This document shows, piece by piece, positions 1 to 7,910 of a stretch of 19,968 bases of DNA. Source of the DNA: Bacteroidales bacterium (GTDB lineage Bacteria > Bacteroidota > Bacteroidia > Bacteroidales > Muribaculaceae). The notes beneath the pieces were generated by a model, which was not told the DNA's origin, did not search any database, and saw only the letters and a program-made list of their open reading frames with translations. The stretch spans positions 1 to 19,968 of the forward strand of contig SFOK01000023.1 in NCBI GenBank assembly GCA_004552395.1. The letters run 5' to 3'. The position numbers and the translations under genes were made by a program. The first letter of the stretch is position 1, and every line of letters begins with the position of its first letter.

Positions 1-21
1 GGCTGTTTGAAAATTTTTTTG

Positions 22-29
22 TAAATTTG
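22..29 (+). promoter_or_regulatory. Candidate -7 promoter element for lepA
   Basis: TAAATTTG matches the Bacteroidetes -7 consensus TAnnTTTG. The matching -33 element should lie about 20 nt further upstream, which is outside the window; the TTTG at 6-9 is only 12 nt away and is too close. If used, transcription would begin near position 33 and leave a leader of about 43 nt before the lepA ATG. That leader can fold a small bulged hairpin (CGGGGAG against CTC/CCCG, about 37-55). Confidence 0.5.
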
Positions 30-75
30 CAGACTCGGGGAGCATCTCTTCCCGGCTCTATTTCAGTGAAATCCG

Positions 76-1863
76 ATGAAAAATATCCGCAATTTTTGCA
101 TAATAGCACATATAGACCACGGTAAAAGTACCCTGGCTGACCGTCTGCTCGAACATACGGGCACTGTTGTCGGTAAAGACATGGAGGATCAGGTACTCGA
201 CGATATGGACCTCGAACGCGAGCGAGGCATCACCATCAAGAGCCACGCCATTCAGATGGACTATACGCTCGGTGGCGAGAAGTATGTGCTGAATCTTATC
301 GACACTCCGGGCCACGTGGACTTCTCTTACGAGGTGTCGCGCTCCATAGCAGCCTGCGAGGGCGCGCTGCTTATCGTGGATGCCTCGCAGGGTATCCAGG
401 CGCAGACCATCTCGAACCTCTACATGGCCATAGACAATAATCTGGAGATAATTCCTGTGCTCAACAAATGCGACCTCGAAAGCGCCAACCCCGACGAGGT
501 GGAGGATCAGATCGTGGACCTGCTGGGCTGCGACCGTTCCGAGATAATCCGCGCTTCGGGCAAGACGGGCATGGGTGTGGAGGAGATTCTCCGCGCTATC
601 GTAGAGAAGGTGCCGGCGCCGAAGGGCGACCCGCAGGCTCCGCTGCAGGCTCTAATCTTCGACTCGGTGTTCAACCCCTTCCGCGGCATCATAGCTTACT
701 TCAAGGTTATCAACGGCACGATTCGGCCGGGCGACTTCGTGAAGTTCGTCTCTACGGGCAAGGAGTATAATGCCGATGAGATCGGTGTGCTCAAGCTCAA
801 CATGCAGCCGGCCAAGGAGATATCAGCCGGCAATGTGGGCTATATCATCTCCGGCATCAAGACCTCCAGAGAGGTGAAGGTTGGCGACACGATCACTCAC
901 GTCTCCCGCCCGTGCGATAAGGCGATCGAGGGTTTCCAGGAGGTGAAGCCTATGGTCTTTGCGGGAGTTTATCCTATTGACACGGAGGACTTCGAGAACC
1001 TGCGTGCCTCGCTCGAGAAGCTGCAGCTCAACGATGCCTCTCTCACATTCCAGCCCGAATCGTCGGCAGCTCTCGGTTTCGGTTTCCGCTGCGGCTTCCT
1101 CGGCCTGCTCCACATGGAGATCGTGCAGGAACGCCTCAGCCGCGAGTTCGACATGGATGTGATCACCACGGTGCCCAACGTTTCGTATAAGGTCTACGAC
1201 AAGAAGGGCGCGATGACTGAGGTTCACAACCCGTCGGGACTGCCTGATCCCACGCTTATCGACCATATCGAGGAGCCTTACATCCGCGCTTCCATAATAA
1301 CGCAGGCCGAGTTCATAGGTCCGATCATGACGCTCTGCCTCGGCAAAAGGGGCGAGCTCGTGAAACAGGAATATATCTCGGGCAACCGTATGGAGATAAT
1401 CTTCGATATGCCGCTCGGCGAGATCGTGATCGACTTCTACGACCGGCTAAAAAGCATCTCGAAAGGATACGCCTCGTTCGACTATCATATCCACGGCTTC
1501 CGCCCCTCGAACCTGATCAAGCTCGACATACTGCTCAACGGCGAGAGTGTCGACGCGCTCTCCACTCTGACCCACGCCGACAATGCCGTGCGCTTCGGCC
1601 GTCGCATGTGCGAGAAACTCAAGGAGCTGATCCCGCGCCAGCAGTTCGACATAGCCATACAGGCTGCCATTGGCGCTAAGATCATAGCCCGCGAGACGGT
1701 GAAGGCTGTGCGCAAGGATGTCACGGCCAAGTGCTACGGCGGCGATATAAGCCGTAAGCGCAAGCTGCTCGAGAAACAGAAAGAGGGCAAGAAGCGCATG
1801 AAACAGATCGGCCGCGTGGAGGTGCCTCAGAAGGCGTTCCTCGCCGTCCTTAAACTTGACTGA
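76..1863 (+). CDS. lepA: Elongation factor 4 (LepA), ribosome back-translocase GTPase
   Basis: LepA is a ribosome-bound translational GTPase related to EF-G that helps stalled or misassembled ribosomes under ionic or cold stress. The 595-residue product has the usual family length. Visible GTPase motifs are the P-loop AHIDHGKST (11-19), the switch region RGITI (50-54), DTPGH (76-80) and the guanine-specificity motif NKCD (130-133). The basic C-terminal tail, rich in KR and ending [13 protein letters not shown], is typical of LepA and not of EF-G. The ATG at 76 starts exactly at the conserved N-terminus ([18 protein letters not shown]). The next gene starts 25 bp after the stop, or overlaps it by 8 bp if its TTG start is used, so the two may be co-transcribed. 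Identification is secure. Confidence 0.98.
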   Translation: MKNIRNFCIIAHIDHGKSTLADRLLEHTGTVVGKDMEDQVLDDMDLERERGITIKSHAIQMDYTLGGEKYVLNLIDTPGHVDFSYEVSRSIAACEGALLIVDASQGIQAQTISNLYMAIDNNLEIIPVLNKCDLESANPDEVEDQIVDLLGCDRSEIIRASGKTGMGVEEILRAIVEKVPAPKGDPQAPLQALIFDSVFNPFRGIIAYFKVINGTIRPGDFVKFVSTGKEYNADEIGVLKLNMQPAKEISAGNVGYIISGIKTSREVKVGDTITHVSRPCDKAIEGFQEVKPMVFAGVYPIDTEDFENLRASLEKLQLNDASLTFQPESSAALGFGFRCGFLGLLHMEIVQERLSREFDMDVITTVPNVSYKVYDKKGAMTEVHNPSGLPDPTLIDHIEEPYIRASIITQAEFIGPIMTLCLGKRGELVKQEYISGNRMEIIFDMPLGEIVIDFYDRLKSISKGYASFDYHIHGFRPSNLIKLDILLNGESVDALSTLTHADNAVRFGRRMCEKLKELIPRQQFDIAIQAAIGAKIIARETVKAVRKDVTAKCYGGDISRKRKLLEKQKEGKKRMKQIGRVEVPQKAFLAVLKLD

Positions 1864-1888
1864 TAAAGGGGGTAGCAAATCTGAGGAT

Positions 1889-3562
1889 ATGTTGGAGAAG
1901 ATTAAGAGCGGATTAGGTAAGGATTGGCGCTGCACCACAGCAGCCGGATTCTTGGCCGCTCTGCTTGTCTCCTGGTTCATTATGGTCGTTTTCGCCTTGC
2001 CGTGCGATGACGATCTTGTGTTCCGCTACGATTTCCACTCGTACCTGACCGACGGCGGACCTTTCCCGTCGCTCCACCGGCTCTGGCAACAGGTCAAGTA
2101 TAACTATTTCTTCACCAACAGTCGCTCGGGTGACCAGATCATTTCACTTCTCGAACTGTGCCCTCAGTGGGTGTTCGCCGCGATCTATACGGCTACAGTG
2201 GGCGGCATAATCGCCATGTTCATGAGGGTGGGCTCGCTGACTCTGCGCCGCAATCCGTGGCGAGTGGTGGCTATAACCTTTATATTCACATTCTTCTTTC
2301 CTTACTGGGATGCCCCGCTTTCACGCGCAATTTTCTGGAACTATTTCCCGGCGGTACTCTTCGCGCTATATTCGCTGTCGTTCTTCACCCGTCCGGACGC
2401 CGCCCCGAAACCGGGATGGAAGATGTCGGTGTGGCTTGTCGCGGCCGGATTCCTGACCGCTTCCTGGCATGAACAACTCGCCATAAGCCTCTTCATAGCG
2501 CTGCTCGTCTACCTCATGATCGCCCGTAACGTCAACCGCAGGCGGTTGCTGATAATAAGCGGCGGTGTGCTCGGCGGCATCTATCATCTCATCTGCCCGG
2601 CTATCTATTACAGAATGGACAATGACCCGATGCTCGGTGTTTTCCCTGAGTGGGCGTGGGATACCAAACGCGCGCTGATCCTCTGCTTCCTGATATTCCT
2701 CATCGGAATAGTGGCGCTGATCTATCGGAAAAGACACAAACAGCCTATGCCCAAGTCCATGCCGGCCGTCTGGGCTATGTGGACCGCATTGCCGGTGGCC
2801 TGTGTGCTTGTCTCCCTCATCTTCGGCAAAGGAAGGCTCTTCTATATCCCCGACGCATTCTGTATGACGGCTACGCTCTGCTGTCTCCCGGAACGCTGGA
2901 AGATCAACAGATATGTGAAAGGCACGGCAGTAGCGCTCATGATCGCCATGACGCTGACACACATAGTGGCTGTGGCAGTGGTAAATGCACGTCAGCGTCA
3001 GGATTTCAAACGGCTTATTGTGGCGCTGCAGACGGCCGAGAATCCTCGCGAAGTCTATTTCGACACAGACTACCTGCGCTACGGACACTGGCTCGCTTTG
3101 GAACGCTATTTCGGCCGGGCAATCATGTATAGCGGATATTTTAATTATGTGATGCCGCGGTATTACGGCATAGATCATCTGATATCATTCAATATCATAC
3201 CCGAAGATCTCCGCGACTTCGACCCGGAGAAGTTAGTAAAGGTTCCGTCGGATCAGGGCGAGTATTATATGCTCGGAGAGCGGCTTATCATACCCGACGT
3301 ATGGCAGACAGACCGCTCCTTCGGCGGTATGCTCACAGCGAGTATGCACGATCCCGGCAGGGATATATGTGTGCCATACGGGTCGGTAAGAGTGCGCGAC
3401 AAGAACGGCCGCTATTGGTTCTGGCTCAACCTGCACCACCGCTTCGGCGACAACTACCGCAAGCTGAAAAGAGTGGTATACCGCAATGAATTCCCCGTCG
3501 ACATTGTAGATTATCTCCGTTTGGAGTGGGACAAACGCATCCACCGAATCGAATCCATGTAA
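1889..3562 (+). CDS. Polytopic membrane protein of unknown function (possibly DUF6056/glycosyltransferase-like)
   Basis: I do not recognise a characterised function. From the ATG at 1889 the product has 557 residues. About nine or ten hydrophobic segments can be seen (for example 18-36, 92-111, 126-138, 149-165, 181-210, 220-240, 262-279 and 292-311), followed by a soluble C-terminal half-domain of about 190 residues. The acidic CDDDL just after the first membrane segment and the ASWHEQLA motif in a middle one resemble the layout of membrane glycosyltransferase-like (GT-C type or DUF6056) proteins, where acidic residues follow the first helix. That assignment is inference only. An in-frame TTG at 1856, inside the end of lepA, would add 11 residues; I prefer the ATG because the added residues are polar and contribute nothing recognisable. 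The stop is followed directly by a C-rich tract. Confidence 0.72.
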   Translation: MLEKIKSGLGKDWRCTTAAGFLAALLVSWFIMVVFALPCDDDLVFRYDFHSYLTDGGPFPSLHRLWQQVKYNYFFTNSRSGDQIISLLELCPQWVFAAIYTATVGGIIAMFMRVGSLTLRRNPWRVVAITFIFTFFFPYWDAPLSRAIFWNYFPAVLFALYSLSFFTRPDAAPKPGWKMSVWLVAAGFLTASWHEQLAISLFIALLVYLMIARNVNRRRLLIISGGVLGGIYHLICPAIYYRMDNDPMLGVFPEWAWDTKRALILCFLIFLIGIVALIYRKRHKQPMPKSMPAVWAMWTALPVACVLVSLIFGKGRLFYIPDAFCMTATLCCLPERWKINRYVKGTAVALMIAMTLTHIVAVAVVNARQRQDFKRLIVALQTAENPREVYFDTDYLRYGHWLALERYFGRAIMYSGYFNYVMPRYYGIDHLISFNIIPEDLRDFDPEKLVKVPSDQGEYYMLGERLIIPDVWQTDRSFGGMLTASMHDPGRDICVPYGSVRVRDKNGRYWFWLNLHHRFGDNYRKLKRVVYRNEFPVDIVDYLRLEWDKRIHRIESM

Positions 3563-3670
3563 TCCCCATTCTCACCCCCGATCTTCGCCCTCGCCGCCCG
3601 CTTCCAGTCCCCCCCCGCTTCGCGCCCTCGCCTTCATCCCCTTCCCTCCCTCATCCTCGCCGTTCGCTTC
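3563..3670 (+). terminator. C-rich, G-poor tract; candidate Rho-utilisation (rut) region
   Basis: Directly after the stop codon of the membrane-protein gene lie 108 nt that I count as about 62 C, 27 T, 13 G and 6 A. No open frame or stem-loop stands out. C-rich, G-poor, unstructured RNA after a stop codon is the classical signature of a Rho-loading site, and no intrinsic terminator is visible for the plus-strand lepA transcript. Shorter tracts of the same kind follow aguA and aguB. This is inference from composition; it could also be degraded non-coding sequence. Confidence 0.4.
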
Positions 3671-3674
3671 ATAA

Positions 3675-3825
3675 GTAAGTCGAAGAAATTAGCTTATAGA
3701 AATTTTGATTGAATTTTGAGATGATTTTTTTGATTGAGTGAAGGCTTAGCGAGCTAAGCAACTGAACGAAAGCGAAAAAAGCACTCAAAAGGCTTCAAAA
3801 TTTCATAAGCAGTTATTTGACTTAC
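3675..3825. repeat. Long imperfect inverted repeat (about 151 bp)
   Basis: The outer ends are GTAAGTC (3675-3681) and its complement GACTTAC (3819-3825). The centre is a perfect hairpin, GCTTAG (3744-3749), loop CGAG, CTAAGC (3754-3759). Between them the two arms match in blocks in the same order when one arm is reverse-complemented: CTTAT, GAAATTTTGA, TTTTGAG, TG-TTTTTT. Small gaps and mismatches interrupt the stem. The element sits between convergent genes. It could be a miniature inverted-repeat element, a bidirectional terminator or a structured RNA. No target-site duplication is obvious and no second copy is in the window. Confidence 0.7.
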
Positions 3826-3868
3826 GTTTAATATTAACTAATTTCTGAGAATTACTTAGTATACAGAA

Positions 3869-3907
3869 GCAGGAGATAAACACCTGTGGATGGTGTTTAC
3901 CTCCTGC
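3869..3907 (-). terminator. Strong hairpin downstream of pfp, probable terminator
   Basis: A 16-bp stem with one mismatch pairs GCAGGAGATAAACACC (3869-3884) with GGTGTTTACCTCCTGC (3892-3907) around a 7-nt loop. It lies 32 nt past the pfp stop codon on the minus strand. The sequence after it on that strand (TTCTGTATAC) is only moderately T-rich, so it may protect the 3' end as much as terminate transcription. Confidence 0.6.
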
Positions 3908-3939
3908 TCGATATGGGGTTGTCTGCTTGGGGCAGCGGA

Positions 3940-5595
3940 TTAGCTTATTTTGTCGTGCTCAAGAAGCAGTGTCATGCTCGGACGATCGCAGATCTCGGAG
4001 GGACCGAAATACTGGATAGGACCGGGATACTGATACAGTGTGTTGAGGGCGCAAGTCTCGCGCTGTGAAGCGAATTTGAGGTAAGGCTTGCCGTTGAGCT
4101 CCACGAGGGCTTTCTGTATCACAGGTTTCATCTTGCCGTGGCGACGCTCCATGTTCATCATCATGGTGATAGGTATACCGCCGGCGATCCATTCCTCTGT
4201 GGGTGCTGTCAGGTTGCGGACGCTCGACATGTAACCGGTAAGGCCGGCGTTGATAAGCATGGCGGCGTTGTAACCGAGAGCGTATGTATAGTCAGCATCG
4301 AAGTTCGAGGGATCGGCGCAGCGTCCTTCGTAGCCGAAGAAGTGGTGCTGTGTGGCGAACTTGCCGCTGTAGAGGCCCTGCTCCTTCATCTCCTCGAGTC
4401 GCTTCTCCACCATCTCGGAGATCAGCTTCTCAGTCTCGATGAGCGATACCTGAACGTTGCCGTGGGAATCGCGGTCGAGTGTGAGCTGGAGTGCGATAGC
4501 TTTCGGCAGGCTCTTGAACAGCTCGGCGTTGACCGGTGTGAGGTAGGAGTGTACCTTCTGCAGACGCTCCATCTCCTCGAGCGAAGCTACCTCGTCAGCA
4601 TGCTCGGTGAGTACGTCGTTGAGCTCATTGATGAGCTGCTTCATTGAGGGGATGAATTCGATCAGACCCTCGGGAATGAGGACCGTACCGAAGTTCCAGC
4701 CCAGTTTTGCGCGCTCTGAAACCACATAAGCTATGTAGCTCACTATATTGTCGAGAGTCATGCGCTTGGCGGCCACTTCCTCGGAGATGATGCAGATGTT
4801 GGGCTGAGTCTGGAGAGCACACTCAAGGGCGATATGCGATGCCGAACGGCCCATCAGCTTGATGAAGTGATAATATTTCTTAGCGGAGTTGCAGTCGCGC
4901 TGGATGTTGCCGATAACCTCGGAGTAAACCTTGCAAGCGGTATCGAAGCCGAAGGAGGTCTCGATCCATTTGTTCTTGAGGTCGCCGTCGATGGTCTTGG
5001 GGCAGCCGATCACCTGAACGTCAACGCCTTTGGCCTTGTAATACTCGGCGAGTACGGCAGCGTTGGTGTTGGAGTCGTCACCACCGATGATCACCAGAGC
5101 CTTGATGTTGAGCTCTTCGAGGATCTTGAGACCCTTGTCGAACTGCTCGGGTGTCTCGAGTTTTGTACGGCCGGAACCGATGATGTCGAAACCGCCGGTG
5201 TTGCGGTAATCCTTGATGATGCCGGCTGTGAGTTCCATGTACTGATGATCCACGAAACCCTGAGGTCCCATCAGGAAGCCGTAGAGACGGCTCTCGCGAT
5301 TCAGCTTCTTGATACCGTCGAAGATACCGCTCACTACATTGTGTCCGCCCGGCGCCTGACCGCCAGAGAGGATAATACCGACGTTGAAGGGCTCTTCTAC
5401 GCGAGAGGGAGCATCATCCACTTCAAACTCCACGATCGGCAGACCGTAGGTGTTGGGGAAAAGTTTCTGGATTTCTTCCTGATCGGCAACCGACTGGGTT
5501 GCGTCGCCCTGTTTCACCTTCACAGTGTGCTGCAGGGTCTTGGGGAGCTTGGGCTGATATTCAGCTCTTACTCGCTGCAACGGACTTTTTTTCAT
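3940..5595 (-). CDS. pfp: Diphosphate--fructose-6-phosphate 1-phosphotransferase (PPi-PFK)
   Basis: This cytoplasmic enzyme reversibly phosphorylates fructose 6-phosphate to fructose 1,6-bisphosphate, with pyrophosphate as donor, in glycolysis and gluconeogenesis. The 551-residue product is the long form usual in Bacteroidales and plants. Motifs seen: GGQAPGGHN (78-86), GGDDSN (171-176), PKTIDGDLKN (199-208) and MGRSASH (248-254). The second Asp of GGDD and the Lys of PKT are the residues that mark pyrophosphate rather than ATP use in this family. The ATG at 5595 fits the family N-terminus, which precedes the first motif by about 75 residues. A consensus promoter lies about 90 bp upstream and a hairpin follows the stop, so the gene is probably monocistronic, separate from kdsB by 239 bp. 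Identification is secure. Confidence 0.97.
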   Translation of the reverse strand: MKKSPLQRVRAEYQPKLPKTLQHTVKVKQGDATQSVADQEEIQKLFPNTYGLPIVEFEVDDAPSRVEEPFNVGIILSGGQAPGGHNVVSGIFDGIKKLNRESRLYGFLMGPQGFVDHQYMELTAGIIKDYRNTGGFDIIGSGRTKLETPEQFDKGLKILEELNIKALVIIGGDDSNTNAAVLAEYYKAKGVDVQVIGCPKTIDGDLKNKWIETSFGFDTACKVYSEVIGNIQRDCNSAKKYYHFIKLMGRSASHIALECALQTQPNICIISEEVAAKRMTLDNIVSYIAYVVSERAKLGWNFGTVLIPEGLIEFIPSMKQLINELNDVLTEHADEVASLEEMERLQKVHSYLTPVNAELFKSLPKAIALQLTLDRDSHGNVQVSLIETEKLISEMVEKRLEEMKEQGLYSGKFATQHHFFGYEGRCADPSNFDADYTYALGYNAAMLINAGLTGYMSSVRNLTAPTEEWIAGGIPITMMMNMERRHGKMKPVIQKALVELNGKPYLKFASQRETCALNTLYQYPGPIQYFGPSEICDRPSMTLLLEHDKIS

Positions 5596-5686
5596 TATTC
5601 TTACTTAAAGTGACTTAAATCTCTATCTTTATAAATGTTCTGAGAGATAATTCCATACGCACCTTGGCGCTCTCTCAAAAACGCTG

Positions 5687-5718
5687 CAAAATTAGCAAAA
5701 TTCCGCGACAGTTCCAAA
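5687..5718 (-). promoter_or_regulatory. Bacteroidetes-type promoter of pfp
   Basis: On the minus strand TTTG (complement of 5715-5718) is followed after exactly 20 nt by TAATTTTG (complement of 5687-5694), a full match to the -33/-7 consensus. Transcription would start near 5683 and give a leader of about 88 nt. The -33 element sits in the loop of a perfect 6-bp inverted repeat, CGCGAC (5704-5709) and GTCGCG (5720-5725), which could be an operator. Confidence 0.75.
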
Positions 5719-5834
5719 CGTCGCGAGCTCAAAAATAAGCAAAATATTCCGGAAAATTTCACCAAATTTTCCACCCGCATTTTCACCGTCTTTATTACTG
5801 CATTTTCGGAAGGAGAAGGTCTTTTCTGACCCGC

Positions 5835-6602
5835 TTAGAGTCTGAATTCCGGATGGTTGCCCAGAAAGCGTTCGGCATCGGCGAGGTCTTCGGGTGTATC
5901 AATGCCCACGGTGTCGAAGTCGGTCACTCCCACTTTGATGCGGTAACCGGCCTGGAGCCAGCGCAGCTGCTCGAGCGACTCGGCTTTCTCGAGCGACGAC
6001 TGAGGCAGACGTGTTACCTCGCCGAGCACTTCGCGCCGGTAAGCGTAGATGCCTAAGTGAGTGTGGAATGTGCATTCTTTCAGCCAGTCTTCACGGGCCA
6101 CACCGCGCACGTAGGGTATCACTGAGCGCGAGAAATAGAGGGCGTCCATGTTGTCGGAGAAGGTCACTTTCACCAGATTGGGCGAGCAGAGAGCGTCGAT
6201 GCCCAGCGCGGGGTCGAAACGCTTGGCCAAAGTCGCGATATCTGTGTCGGGATAGCGCTCGAAGATTTCGGCGAGCTGACGTATCTGCCCGGGGCGGATA
6301 AACGGCTCGTCACCCTGCACGTTGATTATGATGTCGGCGTCGGTACATATCTTGTCGGCGGCCTCTTTGATGCGGTCGGTGCCGCTCTTGTGGTTATCGC
6401 GTGTGAGCACAGCCGAACCTCCCGCGCCGAGCACACAGTCCATAATGTCTGTGCTGTCGGTGGCCACAATCGCTTCTATACCTGCTTTTTTTACCTGCGC
6501 AACCACTCGGTTTATCACTTTCACTCCGCCGAGATCGGCGAGCGGTTTGCCGGGAAAACGTGTTGACGCGTATCGCGCCGGTATGATTGCTATTACTTTC
6601 AT
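5835..6602 (-). CDS. kdsB: 3-deoxy-manno-octulosonate cytidylyltransferase (CMP-Kdo synthetase)
   Basis: KdsB activates Kdo with CTP to give CMP-Kdo, the donor for attaching Kdo to lipid A in the inner core of lipopolysaccharide; it acts in the cytoplasm. The 255-residue length is typical. The N-terminal nucleotide-binding signature ARYASTRFPGKPL (9-21), SGTDR (73-77) and VQGDEP (95-100) are clear. The ATG at 6602 opens directly on the conserved IIPARYASTRFPGKP block. It lies 44 bp downstream of the flippase-like gene on the same strand, so the two are probably co-transcribed; both concern the envelope. No strong terminator hairpin is visible after the stop, only a 4-bp stem followed by a pyrimidine-rich stretch. 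Identification is secure. Confidence 0.97.
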   Translation of the reverse strand: MKVIAIIPARYASTRFPGKPLADLGGVKVINRVVAQVKKAGIEAIVATDSTDIMDCVLGAGGSAVLTRDNHKSGTDRIKEAADKICTDADIIINVQGDEPFIRPGQIRQLAEIFERYPDTDIATLAKRFDPALGIDALCSPNLVKVTFSDNMDALYFSRSVIPYVRGVAREDWLKECTFHTHLGIYAYRREVLGEVTRLPQSSLEKAESLEQLRWLQAGYRIKVGVTDFDTVGIDTPEDLADAERFLGNHPEFRL

Positions 6603-6646
6603 AAGTCTGTGGGTATGCGTAAGTATGTATAATTAGTAAGTCTGTA

Positions 6647-7804
6647 TTACGTTGCCGCAATCGACTTCCTTTGTCGTGAAAAAGAGCGCTTGAGCCATCG
6701 AGGCACCACGAACGCGCCTATTATCAAATAGATATAGTATGTGAGTATGCGCCAGCACAAGGCCATGACCAGAGCGAGTCCGGACGATGGTATAAGACTG
6801 CCGTAGTATTCGGGGAAGAGCCACTCGCTCACTCCGCTGCCACCTGGCGTGGGGGTAACCATCAGCACAACCCAGACCACATATTGCCGGGCCAGGATTA
6901 TCCACTGATTGCTCCACGACTCTGGCAGGAAGATGAGGAACAGTATGTTGACCACAAGGAAACGGGCAGTCCATGTGATCGCTGTGGCACCGAAGGCCCT
7001 TGCCCAGAACCGGAAAGGCTTGGTCCGGAGCTCTTTGCCTGTAGCCGTCATATTATCGCCGAGGCTCACGATCTTGCCGTGCCAACGGCGCAGTCCGGGG
7101 AGCGAGAAGAGCCTCCCGAGCGCCCGACTGATATAGACCGGCTTCACCATGATGCCCAGGAAAAGCACCAAAGTCCAGAGAGTTATCAGCGCATAGATGA
7201 TCCAGAATGTCATCTGCAGGCCGGCGGCGAAGCCGCCCGATGCCGAGGCGTCAAACAGTAGGGCAGCCGGTGTGAAAAGCACAACTACCGGGCAGAAAAC
7301 CACGAAGAAAAGTTCGTCGAGGAAAAGTGTGGTCAGCATCAGCGATGTGGCGCGGCCGGACTCTATCCCTTCGGAGTGCATGAAGAACATAGCCATCGAC
7401 GATCCGCCTACAGCCGAGGGCGTGATGCAGCTCATAAACTCGCACAGGAATGTGACCCGGTAGGATCCGCCCCAGCTCATATGCCGGTCGGTCAGCACAC
7501 GATACCGCCAGGCGTAGCCCGTCTCGCGCACTCCGATGAACAGCAGCGCTGCCAGGAACCACCAGAAGCTTGTGGCGCCAAAGGAGAGCGAGCTGAGTGT
7601 GCCGACAAGATCGCCGCTCCGGGCATCGCGCATGAAGAGCCACACCACCACTGCAAGACCTATCGCTACCGGTATCGCAATCTTCCACGAAAGCGACTTC
7701 GACCCTCCAATCGCCTTCTCCTCTGCCTCAGCAGACAAAGCACTCTCATGGGCACATGGCTTTGTGCTAAGTAGCTCGTTTTCAGTGTGGGTAATCTCTT
7801 TCAT
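6647..7804 (-). CDS. Lysylphosphatidylglycerol-synthase-type integral membrane protein (UPF0104, flippase-like)
   Basis: The 385-residue product belongs to the family sharing the transmembrane domain of MprF-type lysylphosphatidylglycerol synthases, without the soluble synthase domain. About 35 polar residues precede the first membrane segment (41-57). Further helices lie at about 79-95, 115-145, 157-183, 196-222, 274-293 and 302-317. Two family motifs are seen: TPSAVGGSS (128-136) and TPTPGGSGVSE (317-327), the PxPGGxGxxE signature. Members are thought to move lipids or lipid-linked intermediates across the inner membrane; the substrate here cannot be read from sequence. It sits just upstream of kdsB. 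The ATG at 7804 follows one copy of a 34-bp direct repeat within 4 bp, which leaves no room for a purine-rich ribosome-binding site. Confidence 0.88.
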   Translation of the reverse strand: MKEITHTENELLSTKPCAHESALSAEAEEKAIGGSKSLSWKIAIPVAIGLAVVVWLFMRDARSGDLVGTLSSLSFGATSFWWFLAALLFIGVRETGYAWRYRVLTDRHMSWGGSYRVTFLCEFMSCITPSAVGGSSMAMFFMHSEGIESGRATSLMLTTLFLDELFFVVFCPVVVLFTPAALLFDASASGGFAAGLQMTFWIIYALITLWTLVLFLGIMVKPVYISRALGRLFSLPGLRRWHGKIVSLGDNMTATGKELRTKPFRFWARAFGATAITWTARFLVVNILFLIFLPESWSNQWIILARQYVVWVVLMVTPTPGGSGVSEWLFPEYYGSLIPSSGLALVMALCWRILTYYIYLIIGAFVVPRWLKRSFSRQRKSIAAT

Positions 7805-7808
7805 CTCG

Positions 7809-7902
7809 GTTGGTATTTGGAAGGTTTGGAAGTTTTCGAAAAAGCGAGTAAAATGGTTGAAATTATTGGTTGGTATTTGGAGGGTTTGGAAGTTTTCGAA
7901 AA
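7809..7902. repeat. 34-bp direct repeat, two copies exactly 60 bp apart
   Basis: Copy 1 is 7809-7842 and copy 2 is 7869-7902; they differ at one base (A7822 versus G7882). Each ends in the palindrome TTTTCGAAAA and contains two TTTGG-type sub-repeats. The copies fill almost all of the space between the stop codon of the peptidase fusion (7911) and the start codon of the flippase-like gene (7804). The intervening sequences are unrelated, so this is not a simple 60-bp tandem duplication. Confidence 0.8.
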
Positions 7903-7910
7903 TGCCCGGT

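Noticed and set aside
6..29. TTTG at 6-9 as the -33 element of lepA
   Set aside because: It is only 12 nt from the -7 box, while consensus spacing is 19-21.
4834..5613. Open frame of 259 codons on the plus strand opposite pfp
   Set aside because: Shadow of pfp on the other strand; its sequence has no motif and it overlaps the pfp start and promoter side.
5815..5834. Terminator after kdsB
   Set aside because: Only a 4-bp stem (GGTC/GACC) followed by a mixed pyrimidine stretch; too weak to call.
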